Assembly: GCA_945889445.1 (NCBI GenBank)
Contig: CAMDBX010000030.1
Coordinates: forward strand, 1-41,033
Source: Rhizobium sp. Q54
Lineage (GTDB): Bacteria > Pseudomonadota > Alphaproteobacteria > Rhizobiales > Aestuariivirgaceae
Length of the DNA: 41,033 bases
Direction: 5' to 3'
This document shows positions 7,580 to 15,721 of this stretch, piece after piece. Made by a program: the position numbers and the translations under genes. Under the pieces are notes generated by a model, which saw only the letters and a list, made by a program, of their open reading frames with translations, was not told the origin of the DNA and searched no databases. The first letter of the stretch is position 1. Every line of letters starts with the position of its first letter.

Positions 7580-8526
7580 CGGCGCGCATCGTGATGCTGC
7601 ATGGCGCGGTAATCCTCGCGCTGTTCCTCCTCCAGTTCGTGGCCTCCGACTATGCGGTGCTGACCATCACCCGCATCATGGTTCTGGCGATCTATGCGCT
7701 GGGCTACAATATTCTGTTCGGCTATGCGGGGCTGTTGAGTCTCGGGCACGCGATGTTCTTCGCCACCGGGCTCTACGCGGCGGCGCTGGGCGTCACGCGG
7801 CTGGGACTGGCAGTACCGGAGGCGTTCGTATTTGCGCTGGTCTGCGGGATCATCGTCTCCGTCGTCATCGGCCTCGTCGCGCTGCGCGCGACCGGCGTGG
7901 CCTTCATGATCGTGACGCTGATGTTCAGCCAGGCGGCTTTCCTCGCCGTGCTCTATTTCGGAGATATCACGCGCGGCGACGAGGGCATCGTGATCAAGGA
8001 TGACCAGCGCAATTTTTCGCTGTTCGGCGATGCGGTGAACCTCGCGGACCCGGTGTTGCGCTACAACATCGCGCTGGCTTTCCTGGCTCTGGCGATCGTG
8101 CTGTGCCTGGTCGTTGTGCGCTCGAAGATCGGGCACGTTCTCGTGGCGATCCGCGAGAACGAGAATCGCACGGCGATGCTGGGCTATGACGTGAAGCGCT
8201 ACAAGCTCATCGCCTTCGTGCTGTCCGGCAGTTTCGCGGCCTTCTCGGGTGCGGCCTATGCGCTGCTGTTTGCCTATGCGGGATCGACGCTGGCCTCGAT
8301 CCAGTATTCCATCAACCCGTTGCTGTGGACGCTGCTGGGCGGGGCCGCCACGGTGCTGGGGCCAGTGCTGGGAACTGCACTGATGTTCCTTCTTGTGGAT
8401 TTCGCGAGCGGCTTCACTTCGGCGAGTCTCTTGTTCGTGGGCGTGGTGTTGATCCTGCTGGTGCTGTTCTTTCCCAAGGGGATTCTCGGCACCATCCGGC
8501 AGCGCTGGTTGCGGTGGCTGCCATGA
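7576..8526 (+). CDS. Branched-chain amino acid-type ABC transporter permease (LivM family)
   Basis: This 316-residue membrane protein is the second pore subunit. The LivM signature appears as YALGYNILFGYAGLLSLGHAMFFATGLYAA near the N-terminus, and the ATPase-coupling loop as LWTLLGGAATVLGPVLGTALM near the C-terminus. A conserved stretch with AIRENENRTAMLGYDVKRYK lies before the last helices. About nine or ten hydrophobic segments are visible. The start ATG overlaps the livH stop as ATGA, a typical sign of translational coupling, and the stop overlaps livG in the same way. Confidence 0.87.
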   Translation: MTARIVMLHGAVILALFLLQFVASDYAVLTITRIMVLAIYALGYNILFGYAGLLSLGHAMFFATGLYAAALGVTRLGLAVPEAFVFALVCGIIVSVVIGLVALRATGVAFMIVTLMFSQAAFLAVLYFGDITRGDEGIVIKDDQRNFSLFGDAVNLADPVLRYNIALAFLALAIVLCLVVVRSKIGHVLVAIRENENRTAMLGYDVKRYKLIAFVLSGSFAAFSGAAYALLFAYAGSTLASIQYSINPLLWTLLGGAATVLGPVLGTALMFLLVDFASGFTSASLLFVGVVLILLVLFFPKGILGTIRQRWLRWLP

Positions 8527-9218
8527 CGGTGCTGCTTGAAACGCGCGGACTGTCGAAGAATTTCGGCGGGCTGAAGGCCGTCTCCGACGTGAACTTCCGC
8601 ATCGAGAGGGGCGAGGTGCGCGCGGTGATCGGGCCCAATGGCGCGGGCAAGACCACCTTCGTGAGCCTGATCTCGGGGCGCATCGCACCGAGTGCGGGCA
8701 CCATCCTGTTCGAGGGCGCGGACGTCACCGCATTGCCCGCTTTTCGGCGTGTGCAGAGGGGCATTGCCTACACGTTTCAGATCACCTCGATCTACGCCAA
8801 CCTCTCGGTGGCCGAGAACGTGGCGCTGGCGGCGCACCAGCCGGGGGGCAAGGCGAGCCTCTATCCGCTGGAGCGCGTGGGGTTGGCAGATCGCGCGTCA
8901 CAGATCGCAGGGACATTGGCGTATGGCCACCAGCGATTGCTCGAAGTGGCGATGGGGCTAGCCCTGAAGCCGAAGCTGCTGATCCTCGACGAGCCGACGC
9001 AGGGACTTTCCGATGCCGAGATTGACAACTTCATCACGCTGGTGCGCGAAGTTGCAAAGAACGCCACCGTGCTGCTGATCGAGCACAACATGCCGCTCGT
9101 CATGGAACTCGCCCACCGCATCACCGTGCTGGACCGGGGCATGATCCTCGCTGATGGAACGCCCGAGGACATCCGCGCCAACGCCGCCGTGCAGGCCGCC
9201 TATCTGGGGACCGGCTGA
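8523..9218 (+). CDS. Branched-chain amino acid-type ABC transporter ATP-binding protein (LivG family)
   Basis: This 231-residue cytosolic ATPase powers the importer. It has Walker A (GPNGAGKTT), a Q-loop region (AYTFQITSIYANLSVAENV), a signature written LAYGHQRLLEVAMGLA, Walker B ([12 protein letters not shown]) and the switch histidine in IEHNMP. The signature is of the LivG type, with His where many paralogues have Gln. The protein is shorter than many LivG proteins, mostly through a compact segment between the Q-loop and the signature. It overlaps both neighbours by a few bases (ATGA with livM, TGATG with livF). Confidence 0.87.
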   Translation: MTVLLETRGLSKNFGGLKAVSDVNFRIERGEVRAVIGPNGAGKTTFVSLISGRIAPSAGTILFEGADVTALPAFRRVQRGIAYTFQITSIYANLSVAENVALAAHQPGGKASLYPLERVGLADRASQIAGTLAYGHQRLLEVAMGLALKPKLLILDEPTQGLSDAEIDNFITLVREVAKNATVLLIEHNMPLVMELAHRITVLDRGMILADGTPEDIRANAAVQAAYLGTG

Positions 9219-9913
9219 TGTTCGAGATGCGCGGGGTCGATTGCTTTTATGGACAGGCGCAGGTGCTGCGTTCCTTCTCGCTCAAGGCTGAGAACGGCGA
9301 GATCCTGTGCCTGCTTGGTCGCAATGGCGCGGGCAAGACGACGGCGCTGAAGGCGATCATGGGTCTCGTTCCGGCGCGCGGTGGAACGATCACGCTCGAC
9401 GGCACGGAGCTTTCGAAGCTGCCCGCCCACGAAGTGCCGCGCCATGGCGTCGGCTATGTGCCGCAGGGACGGCGGCTGTTCTCCGACCTCACCGTGATGG
9501 AGAACCTGAAGGTCGGGCTGATGACGCGGAACTCCGGGCCAGAGGTTCTCGAGCATGTGCTCACTCTTTTTCCGCTGCTCAAGGACCGCCTCAGCCAGCG
9601 CGCCGGCACCATGAGCGGCGGCGAGCAGCAGATGCTGGCCATGGCGCGCGCGCTGTGCATTTCACCAAAGCTGCTGCTGCTCGACGAGCCGACCGAGGGG
9701 CTGATGCCCGCGATGATCTCGCGTATTCGCCAGTCGGTGCTGGACCTGAAGGAACATGGCGTGACGACGCTGCTGGTCGAGCAGCGCGCCGATGCGGTGC
9801 TTCCCGTTGCCGACCGCATGGCTTTCGTCGAGAACGGCCGGGTGACCGGGCTCGAGAGTGCCGCAGACCTCGCGAAGGACCGCGCGCTGATCGACCGCTA
9901 CGTGGGGATCTGA
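9218..9913 (+). CDS. Branched-chain amino acid-type ABC transporter ATP-binding protein (LivF family)
   Basis: This 231-residue protein is the second ATPase of the importer. It shows CFYGQAQVLRSFSL, Walker A (GRNGAGKTT), the LivF-typical GVGYVPQGRRLFSDLTVMENL, signature MSGGEQQMLAMARAL, Walker B (LLLLDEPTEGLMP) and a switch region LVEQRAD in which Gln replaces the usual His, as is normal for LivF. Length is standard for the family. The start shares a base with the livG stop. The next gene begins two bases after its stop. Confidence 0.88.
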   Translation: MFEMRGVDCFYGQAQVLRSFSLKAENGEILCLLGRNGAGKTTALKAIMGLVPARGGTITLDGTELSKLPAHEVPRHGVGYVPQGRRLFSDLTVMENLKVGLMTRNSGPEVLEHVLTLFPLLKDRLSQRAGTMSGGEQQMLAMARALCISPKLLLLDEPTEGLMPAMISRIRQSVLDLKEHGVTTLLVEQRADAVLPVADRMAFVENGRVTGLESAADLAKDRALIDRYVGI

Positions 9914-9915
9914 CC

Positions 9916-11289
9916 ATGACGCGGCTGGCGCTTGTCTTCGTCGCTCTCTGCCTGCTGACGGCACCCGCCTTCGCGCATGCCGCGGGCCGCGGCTTCGTGA
10001 TGCTGCTGCCGGCGGGGTGGGTGATCGCCGGTGGCGCGCTCGCGGTTCTCGTGTCGTTTGCCGCCGTGTCGCTGTTGCCGCGGCTGGCGATGAAGGCTCC
10101 CGCGCTGCCAGCACCCCTGTCGCCCGCCGTGGCACAGCTGATGAGCATGCTTTCGGCGATCATTCTCGCGGCGTTCATCGTGTTGGGCTTCATAGGCCCG
10201 CGCGACCCGGTCGAGAACCTGCTGCCACTGGCGATCTGGACGCTGTGGTGGGTGGAGATCGTGATGCTGCACCCGCTGTTTGGAAACCTGTGGGAGGCGA
10301 TCAACCCCTTTACCGGGCCGCGGGCGCTGGTGACCGGCCGGTTCGGGCGCGCGGAGGGCGGGCCGCCACTGCGCTATCCGGCCTGGGCTTCCTACTGGCC
10401 GGCCGTCGCCATCTTCTTTGGTTTCGCGTGGTTCCAGCTGGTCTATCCCGCACCGGAAGACCCGGCGATCCTGGCCGTCGCGGTGCTGGTTTATCTGGCG
10501 GTCAGCTTCGCGGGCGTGCTGGCATTCGGGGCGAAGGACTGGCTCGGCAAGGCTGATCCCTTCGCGGTGTTCCTCGCACAGCTTGGCGCCGCCGCGCCGC
10601 TGGGGCGCGCCGGTCTGCGCTGGCCGGGTGCCGGGTTGCTGTCGCTGCCGGCGCTGCCGGTGAGCGGCGTGATCTTCGTGCTGCTGACGCTGGGGACGAT
10701 CACCTTCGATGGCTTCGCCAATACCTTTGTGTGGCTGTCAGCGATTGGCATCAACCCGCTGGACTTCCCCGGCCGCACGCCGGTGATGGGTGCGAACACG
10801 CTTGGCATCCTGCTGGTGAGCGGGGCTCTGGGAGCGGGCTTCTTTGTGTCGATCTGGGCAGGTTGGCTGTGGGCCGGAAGACCGGGCTCCTTCGCGCGAT
10901 TGTGCGGGCGGCTCGTCTATTCGCTGATCCCCATCTCCATTGCCTATCACTTTGCGCATTACCTGAGCGACACGCTGGTGAAGTCCCAGTACCTGCTGCT
11001 GGCGCTGAACGATCCGCTGCAGACGGATGCCGACCTGCTCGGCATCGGCCATGCGCATGTGATGACGTCGTTCCAGAACACGGCGTCTGGCGCGCTCGCG
11101 ATCTACGCGGCGCAAACATCGGCATTGGTGATCGGCCACGTGATCGGTGTGGCCGTGGCGCATTCCATGGCGGTGGAAGAAGGGCTCTCCGCACAGCGCG
11201 TGATGAAGCTGGAGCTGCCGCTGGCACTGTGCATGGTGGCCTATACGGGCTTCGGCCTGTGGCTGCTGGGTGCCCCGGCGATTTCCTAG
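9916..11289 (+). CDS. Polytopic membrane protein of unknown function at the end of the liv operon
   Basis: This 457-residue protein begins with a signal-like helix (LALVFVALCLLTAPAFAHA) followed by roughly ten further hydrophobic segments. Notable conserved-looking pieces are HPLFGNLWEAINPFTGP, TLWWVEIVMLHP, TFDGFANTFVWL, SIAYHFAHYLSD and a GHAHVMTSF motif; several histidines lie in or near membrane segments. It vaguely recalls a family of multi-helix proteins sometimes labelled fenitrothion hydrolase, but I would not assign that activity. It starts 2 bases after livF, so it is very probably co-transcribed with and functionally tied to the importer. Liv systems normally need no sixth subunit. 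Its stop codon overlaps the oppositely encoded phospholipase D-like gene through a shared CTAG. Confidence 0.6.
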   Translation: MTRLALVFVALCLLTAPAFAHAAGRGFVMLLPAGWVIAGGALAVLVSFAAVSLLPRLAMKAPALPAPLSPAVAQLMSMLSAIILAAFIVLGFIGPRDPVENLLPLAIWTLWWVEIVMLHPLFGNLWEAINPFTGPRALVTGRFGRAEGGPPLRYPAWASYWPAVAIFFGFAWFQLVYPAPEDPAILAVAVLVYLAVSFAGVLAFGAKDWLGKADPFAVFLAQLGAAAPLGRAGLRWPGAGLLSLPALPVSGVIFVLLTLGTITFDGFANTFVWLSAIGINPLDFPGRTPVMGANTLGILLVSGALGAGFFVSIWAGWLWAGRPGSFARLCGRLVYSLIPISIAYHFAHYLSDTLVKSQYLLLALNDPLQTDADLLGIGHAHVMTSFQNTASGALAIYAAQTSALVIGHVIGVAVAHSMAVEEGLSAQRVMKLELPLALCMVAYTGFGLWLLGAPAIS

Positions 11290-12857
11290 AGCTGCGATTC
11301 GATCGGCAGCCACGAGATGAGCCAGGCGGGCAGGTACCGCCGCAGCGGCGCTTCGGGCTCGGAAGCATGCGCGAGGTCGAGGCCATTCCTGCGCTCGGTC
11401 CAGACAAGGCGGCCGTGGTGGAGCCTGAGTGAGTAGCTGAAATCGTGCTGCATCTGCGCCTCGAGGGCGGATCTCAGCTGCTGGATGTTGTGGGGGCAAC
11501 AGAAGAGCAGCCCCATCTCGGTGTTGATCGACGCCGACCGCGGGTCGAGGTTGAAGGAGCCAACAAAACCTTGGCGATCGTCGATGAGGAAGGCCTTGGT
11601 GTGAAGACTGGCAGTGCGCGAGCCGAACAGCGAGGCCCGGCGGCGCTTGGGCTCCGGCTTCATTTCATGAAGCTGAACGCCCGCTGCGAGCAGGGCGTGG
11701 CGGTAGCGTGCGTAGGCGCCGTGCACGGCGATCACGTCGGTTGCCGCCAGCGAATTGGTGAGGATGCGGATGCTGGCGCCCGCTGCGGCGAGGCCGGCCA
11801 ACGTGCGCGCACCTGCTGAACCGGGGATGAAATAGGGAGAGCTGACGAGCAGGCTGTCTTTCGTGGCGGCGATGAGGCCGTTGATACGCGCGCCCATCCA
11901 GCCGTTGCGCGACTGGCCTGCCGCCTTTTCCGGCGGGTCTGCCATCACCTCAACGCCCTTCGACCAGCTCAGAAACTGCGGGTTGGTGAAGTCCGTCGCC
12001 TTGGAACGGCTGTTCACGTGGCTGAGCAGGGCGACTGCGCGCTCCGACGCCGCATGTGCGTCGAGCCGCGCCACCAGCCGGGTGAAGCGCGGGCGGCGCA
12101 GACGACGGAGCTTGTGGAGGCTGCGGATGGGCAGCGCCGGCTGGCTGTTCCAGTAGCGGTCGAAATTGGCCTGTGCCTCTTCAAGGCAGTCGCCCACGGC
12201 CAGCACGTCAATGTCATGGAAATTCGTCTCGGCCGAGGCATCGAAATACTCATCCCCGATGTTGCGGCCGCCCGCGATCAGCACCCGTCCATCGGCCAGC
12301 CAGCACTTGTTGTGCATGCGGCGCGTGGCGGTGAAATACTTGAGGGTGAGCTCGAGGCCGCGGCGGGAGCTGTTGGTGCGGCTGCGGCTGGGATTGAACA
12401 GCCGCACCTCGATGTTGGGGTGGCTGTCCAGCGCCAGCAGCGAGGGATCGAAGCCGAAGGAATTGATATCGTCCAGCAGCAGGCGCACCCGCACGCCACG
12501 TTCCGCGGCTGCCACCACCTCGCGCATCAGGAGCTGGCCGGAGAGGTCGCTCTTCCAGAAGTAATACTGCAGGTCGAGGCTACGGCCGGCGAGGCGAGCG
12601 GTTTCAAGCCTGGCGCGGAGGGCGGCAGGACTGGAGGTGAGCAGCAACAGGCCGCTTTCCGCCGGGCGTTCCGCCATCAGGGGGGCGATGGCGCGGTCAA
12701 GCGGCGTCTGGTCCGGCTGGACGGGGAGTGACAGGGTTGGGGCCCCAAGTCGGCGCTGCGCCACGCGGCCGAAGGCGTTGATGGCAGCGAGACCGAGAAT
12801 GACCAGGGTCGCAGCGGCGACGGCCAGCAGGGCCCAGATCTGGAAAGAAAGGTGCAA
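11286..12857 (-). CDS. Phospholipase D-like protein (cardiolipin synthase type)
   Basis: This 523-residue protein has an N-terminal membrane anchor (IWALLAVAAATLVILGLAA, about residues 7-25) and two HKD catalytic motifs: H182-N-K184-x4-D189 and H419-T-K421-x4-D426, each followed by the family glycine/asparagine segment (GGRNIGDEYF and GSFNLDPRS). This is the layout of ClsC-like cardiolipin synthases and related phosphatidyl transferases, which join or transfer phosphatidyl groups at the inner membrane. The start is a TTG: an in-frame TGA lies 6 bases upstream, and the membrane anchor would be lost with any later start. It is divergent from an EEP phosphodiesterase gene, a pairing that suggests a common role in lipid or phosphodiester processing. 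Confidence 0.78.
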   Translation of the reverse strand: MHLSFQIWALLAVAAATLVILGLAAINAFGRVAQRRLGAPTLSLPVQPDQTPLDRAIAPLMAERPAESGLLLLTSSPAALRARLETARLAGRSLDLQYYFWKSDLSGQLLMREVVAAAERGVRVRLLLDDINSFGFDPSLLALDSHPNIEVRLFNPSRSRTNSSRRGLELTLKYFTATRRMHNKCWLADGRVLIAGGRNIGDEYFDASAETNFHDIDVLAVGDCLEEAQANFDRYWNSQPALPIRSLHKLRRLRRPRFTRLVARLDAHAASERAVALLSHVNSRSKATDFTNPQFLSWSKGVEVMADPPEKAAGQSRNGWMGARINGLIAATKDSLLVSSPYFIPGSAGARTLAGLAAAGASIRILTNSLAATDVIAVHGAYARYRHALLAAGVQLHEMKPEPKRRRASLFGSRTASLHTKAFLIDDRQGFVGSFNLDPRSASINTEMGLLFCCPHNIQQLRSALEAQMQHDFSYSLRLHHGRLVWTERRNGLDLAHASEPEAPLRRYLPAWLISWLPIESQL

Positions 12858-12985
12858 TCGTCAGCCCATCATGTTAGCGCCTAGAACACTCTTGAACCTG
12901 CGCGCCCAACTGGGCACCTTGTCACGCCGAACAGCACGAGTCATCCGGGGTGGAGCAAGGACCGGACGGCGAGGATGAATGCACG

Positions 12986-13825
12986 ATGAAACATATCGTT
13001 CCCGCACTGCGCCGGAACCTCACCCGGGGGGCCGGCCGGGAGCCGGCGCCCATTGGCCAGAAGCGCCCCACCCATGACGGCCACGACCCTGCGCTGACCA
13101 TCTCGGTTGCCTCCTACAACGTTCACAAATGCGTGGGCGTCGATGGCATGTTCGACCCCGGGCGCATTCTCAACGTGGTGCTGGAACTGGGCGCCGACAT
13201 CGTGGCGCTGCAGGAGGCCGACCAGCGCTTTGGCAGCCGCAGGGGGCTGCTCGACCTCAAGGCACTTTATGAGAAGGGCGGCTACCGCTCGGTGCTGGAC
13301 CAGGGCTCGCGCAGGCTGAGCCACGGCTGGCACGGCAATGTGATCCTCTATCGCGACGGCAGCGGCAAGGTCAGCAACGTCCACAAGATGACGCTGCCCG
13401 GCTTCGAGCCGCGCGGCGCGGTGCTGGTGGACTTTGACTTCGCGGACCTGCCGCTGCGCATCATCGGTGCCCATCTCGGTCTTCTGAAGTCGTCCCGCGC
13501 GCGGCAGGCAGAGGCCATCCTGAATGCCGCGCACCCGGTGGGCGACCGGGCGGTGATCCTGCTCGGCGACACCAACGAGTGGCGCACCGGCGGGCGCTCG
13601 GCATTGAAGCCTTTCGACCCGCACCTGAGCGACGTCGACATGACCATTGCCAGCTTCCCCTCGCGCTTTCCGCTGTGGCCCTTGGATCGCGTGCTGACCA
13701 ACAAGCACGTAACTGTTTATGAAATGCAGGCGGTGGAGACCGAGCTTTCGCGCGTTGCCTCCGATCACCTGCCGGTGAAAGCGGTGATCGGCGTGACGCG
13801 CGGGCTTGCTGCCTCAAGCGGATAG
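12986..13825 (+). CDS. Endonuclease/exonuclease/phosphatase (EEP) family protein
   Basis: This 279-residue protein has the EEP fold motifs in order: SYNVHKCVG with Asn45, LQEADQR with Glu77, a GHWHGNVI-like region near 114-119 (HGWHGNVILY), IGAHLG, LLGDTNEW with Asp195 and Asn197, and the closing SDHLPV. These residues bind the divalent metal and the scissile phosphate in the family. Substrates range from nucleic acids to phosphoinositides and sphingolipids, so the substrate stays open; family members encoded beside cardiolipin synthase-like genes are often presumed to act on lipids. ATG at 12986 has GAGGA about 10 bases upstream; a GTG at 12950 would add 12 residues. The first 35 residues are polar and unlike the domain. 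Confidence 0.75.
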   Translation: MKHIVPALRRNLTRGAGREPAPIGQKRPTHDGHDPALTISVASYNVHKCVGVDGMFDPGRILNVVLELGADIVALQEADQRFGSRRGLLDLKALYEKGGYRSVLDQGSRRLSHGWHGNVILYRDGSGKVSNVHKMTLPGFEPRGAVLVDFDFADLPLRIIGAHLGLLKSSRARQAEAILNAAHPVGDRAVILLGDTNEWRTGGRSALKPFDPHLSDVDMTIASFPSRFPLWPLDRVLTNKHVTVYEMQAVETELSRVASDHLPVKAVIGVTRGLAASSG

Positions 13826-14024
13826 GACGCGCGCTCCACGGATGGAGCAGGGACTCGGCTGCCACTTCGTCGGCTGCGGCGGGAAGCCAGAAAAACCATC
13901 CGCATTCCCCATGGCCATCGCGTCTGGTTGACACGCGCAGCGCACTGGGTGGTGAACGCCGGAACGCGACTACGGTTCCCTGCAACTCTGGACAAGCGAC
14001 CACCCGCTGCCTTACTCAAGGCAA

Positions 14025-14708
14025 ATGGGCATCGAACTCGTCATCTTCGACTGCGACGGCGTGCTGGTGGACAGCGAGATGCTGAGTGCCGGCGTGCTGA
14101 TGGGGATGATGACGGATGAGGGCTTCCCGCTGTCCGAGGAGGCCTTTCGCAGCGACTTCCTGGGCAGGAGCTTCGCCGCGGCGGCGCTGCGCGCCCGGGA
14201 GCGCTTCGGGCGGCCGCTGCCGGATGATTTCGAAAGCCGCTACCGTGACCGTCTGTTCGCCACGCTGGAGGCCGAGCTAAAACCCATGCCGGGTGTAGTC
14301 CATGTTCTGGCGGGACTGCAGGTGCCGTTCTGCCTGGCCACCAGTTCCAGCCCGCGGCGGCTGGCGCTGTCGCTGCGGACGACCGGGTTGACGCGATTCT
14401 TCGAGGAGCGCTGCTTCACGGCCTCCGAGGTGCAGCGTGGAAAGCCGGCGCCTGATCTTTTCCTGCATGCCGCGGCAAGGATGGGGGCGGCCCCGGCGCG
14501 CTGCCTTGTCATCGAGGACAGCGAACTTGGCGTCCAGGCGGGGCTGGCTGCCGGCATGCAGGTCTGGCACTTCACCGGTGGCTGCCATGTGCGGGCCGGC
14601 TACCGCCTGCCGCCCGAACTGACGCCCCGCCGCGCCGTGGCGGACATGGCCGGCCTGGAGGCGGCCCTCGGTGAATTGGGGCTTTTCTCTTTGCCGCTCT
14701 CACCTTAG
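14025..14708 (+). CDS. HAD superfamily hydrolase (sugar-phosphatase/phosphoglycolate phosphatase-like)
   Basis: This 227-residue cytosolic phosphatase carries all HAD motifs: the nucleophile motif FDCDGVLVDSE (Asp9, Asp11), the Thr/Ser motif LATSSSP, the lysine in RGKPAPDLF and the acidic motif VIEDSELGV. A helical C1-type cap lies between the first two motifs. This subgroup (GmhB/phosphoglucomutase-like, subfamily IA) removes phosphate from, or isomerises, small sugar phosphates. The gene precedes a SorC-type sugar regulator by 24 bases, so it may be in the same transcript and tied to sugar use; in related bacteria such phosphatases sit in polyol/sugar operons. The exact substrate is unknown. 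Confidence 0.75.
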   Translation: MGIELVIFDCDGVLVDSEMLSAGVLMGMMTDEGFPLSEEAFRSDFLGRSFAAAALRARERFGRPLPDDFESRYRDRLFATLEAELKPMPGVVHVLAGLQVPFCLATSSSPRRLALSLRTTGLTRFFEERCFTASEVQRGKPAPDLFLHAAARMGAAPARCLVIEDSELGVQAGLAAGMQVWHFTGGCHVRAGYRLPPELTPRRAVADMAGLEAALGELGLFSLPLSP

Positions 14709-14732
14709 TTGTGGGCGGTGAAAGGTTTTGGA

Positions 14733-15689
14733 ATGACCCGGAAATCGGACGCGGACAGCGACAGGCTTGACGATGCGGCGCGCGCCGGCTGGCTCTACTA
14801 TATCGCTGGCAACACCCAGGACGAGATCGCGAAGAAGCTGGGTGTGTCCCGCCAGACGGCGCAGCGGCTCGTGTCGCTCGCCGTCAGCGAGAAACTGATC
14901 AAGGTCCGGCTCGACCACCCCATCGGCCGCTGTATCGAACTCTCCGGGCGGCTCAAGGAGGTCTATGGCCTCAACATGTGCGAGGTGGTGCCGGCCGACC
15001 CCGCCTCGACGTCGGATTCGCTCGGTGTCGCCGAAGCTGCTGCGGCAGAGCTCGAGCGCTATCTCGTCTCGCAGCATCCGGTGATCTGCGCCATGGGCAC
15101 CGGCCGCATGCTGCGCGCCATGGTGGAGCAGGTGAGCCCCATGGACTGCCCGCAGCACAAGATGGTCTCGCTCGTCGGCAACATCGCGCCCGATGGCTCG
15201 GCTTCGCTGTTCGACGTGGTGAGCCGCATCGGCGACCGGGTGAAGGCGCCGCATTACCCGATGCCGTTGCCGGTGATCGCGTCCACTGTGCACGAGAAGA
15301 CGCTGCTGCTGTCTCAGAAGACGCTGCGCAACGTGATCGAACTTGCAAGGCAGGCGGATGTCACCTTCATCGGGATCGGCACGGTGGACGAGACGGCGGC
15401 CCTGCTGCGCGACGGCTTCGTGCGCCATGACGAGATTCGCGCCCTGATGCGGGCCGGGGCTGTCGGCGAGATCACCGGATGGGCCTTCGACGCGCAGGGC
15501 AGCCTGATCGAGGGCCTCACCAACGACCGCGTGCTGAGCGTGCCGCTGGACCAGCCGGCACAGAAGAAGTTGATCGGCGTGGCCATGGCCACCGCTCGCC
15601 TGCGCGCGGTCAAGGGGGCGATGCGCGGCAAGCTGATCAACGGCCTCATCACCAACGAGACGATGGCGGAACTGCTGCTGGAGACGTGA
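14733..15689 (+). CDS. SorC/DeoR-type sugar-binding transcriptional regulator
   Basis: This 318-residue protein has an N-terminal helix-turn-helix (about residues 22-50, WLYYIAGNTQDEIAKKLGVSRQTAQR) joined to a SorC sugar-binding domain with motifs such as VICAMGTGRML, VSLVGNIAPDGSAS, TFIGIGTVDETAALL and GEITGWAFDAQG. SorC proteins are cytosolic, bind a sugar phosphate and control nearby uptake or catabolic genes. The ATG at 14733 is chosen with AAAGG just upstream. It is convergent with the chvE-gguA-gguB transporter and a plausible controller of it, but the nearest operon-like partner is the HAD phosphatase gene. The effector cannot be read from sequence. Confidence 0.82.
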   Translation: MTRKSDADSDRLDDAARAGWLYYIAGNTQDEIAKKLGVSRQTAQRLVSLAVSEKLIKVRLDHPIGRCIELSGRLKEVYGLNMCEVVPADPASTSDSLGVAEAAAAELERYLVSQHPVICAMGTGRMLRAMVEQVSPMDCPQHKMVSLVGNIAPDGSASLFDVVSRIGDRVKAPHYPMPLPVIASTVHEKTLLLSQKTLRNVIELARQADVTFIGIGTVDETAALLRDGFVRHDEIRALMRAGAVGEITGWAFDAQGSLIEGLTNDRVLSVPLDQPAQKKLIGVAMATARLRAVKGAMRGKLINGLITNETMAELLLET

Positions 15690-15721
15690 GCGAGGCTGCC
15701 CCGTGTGGGCCGCCCGGCGCT

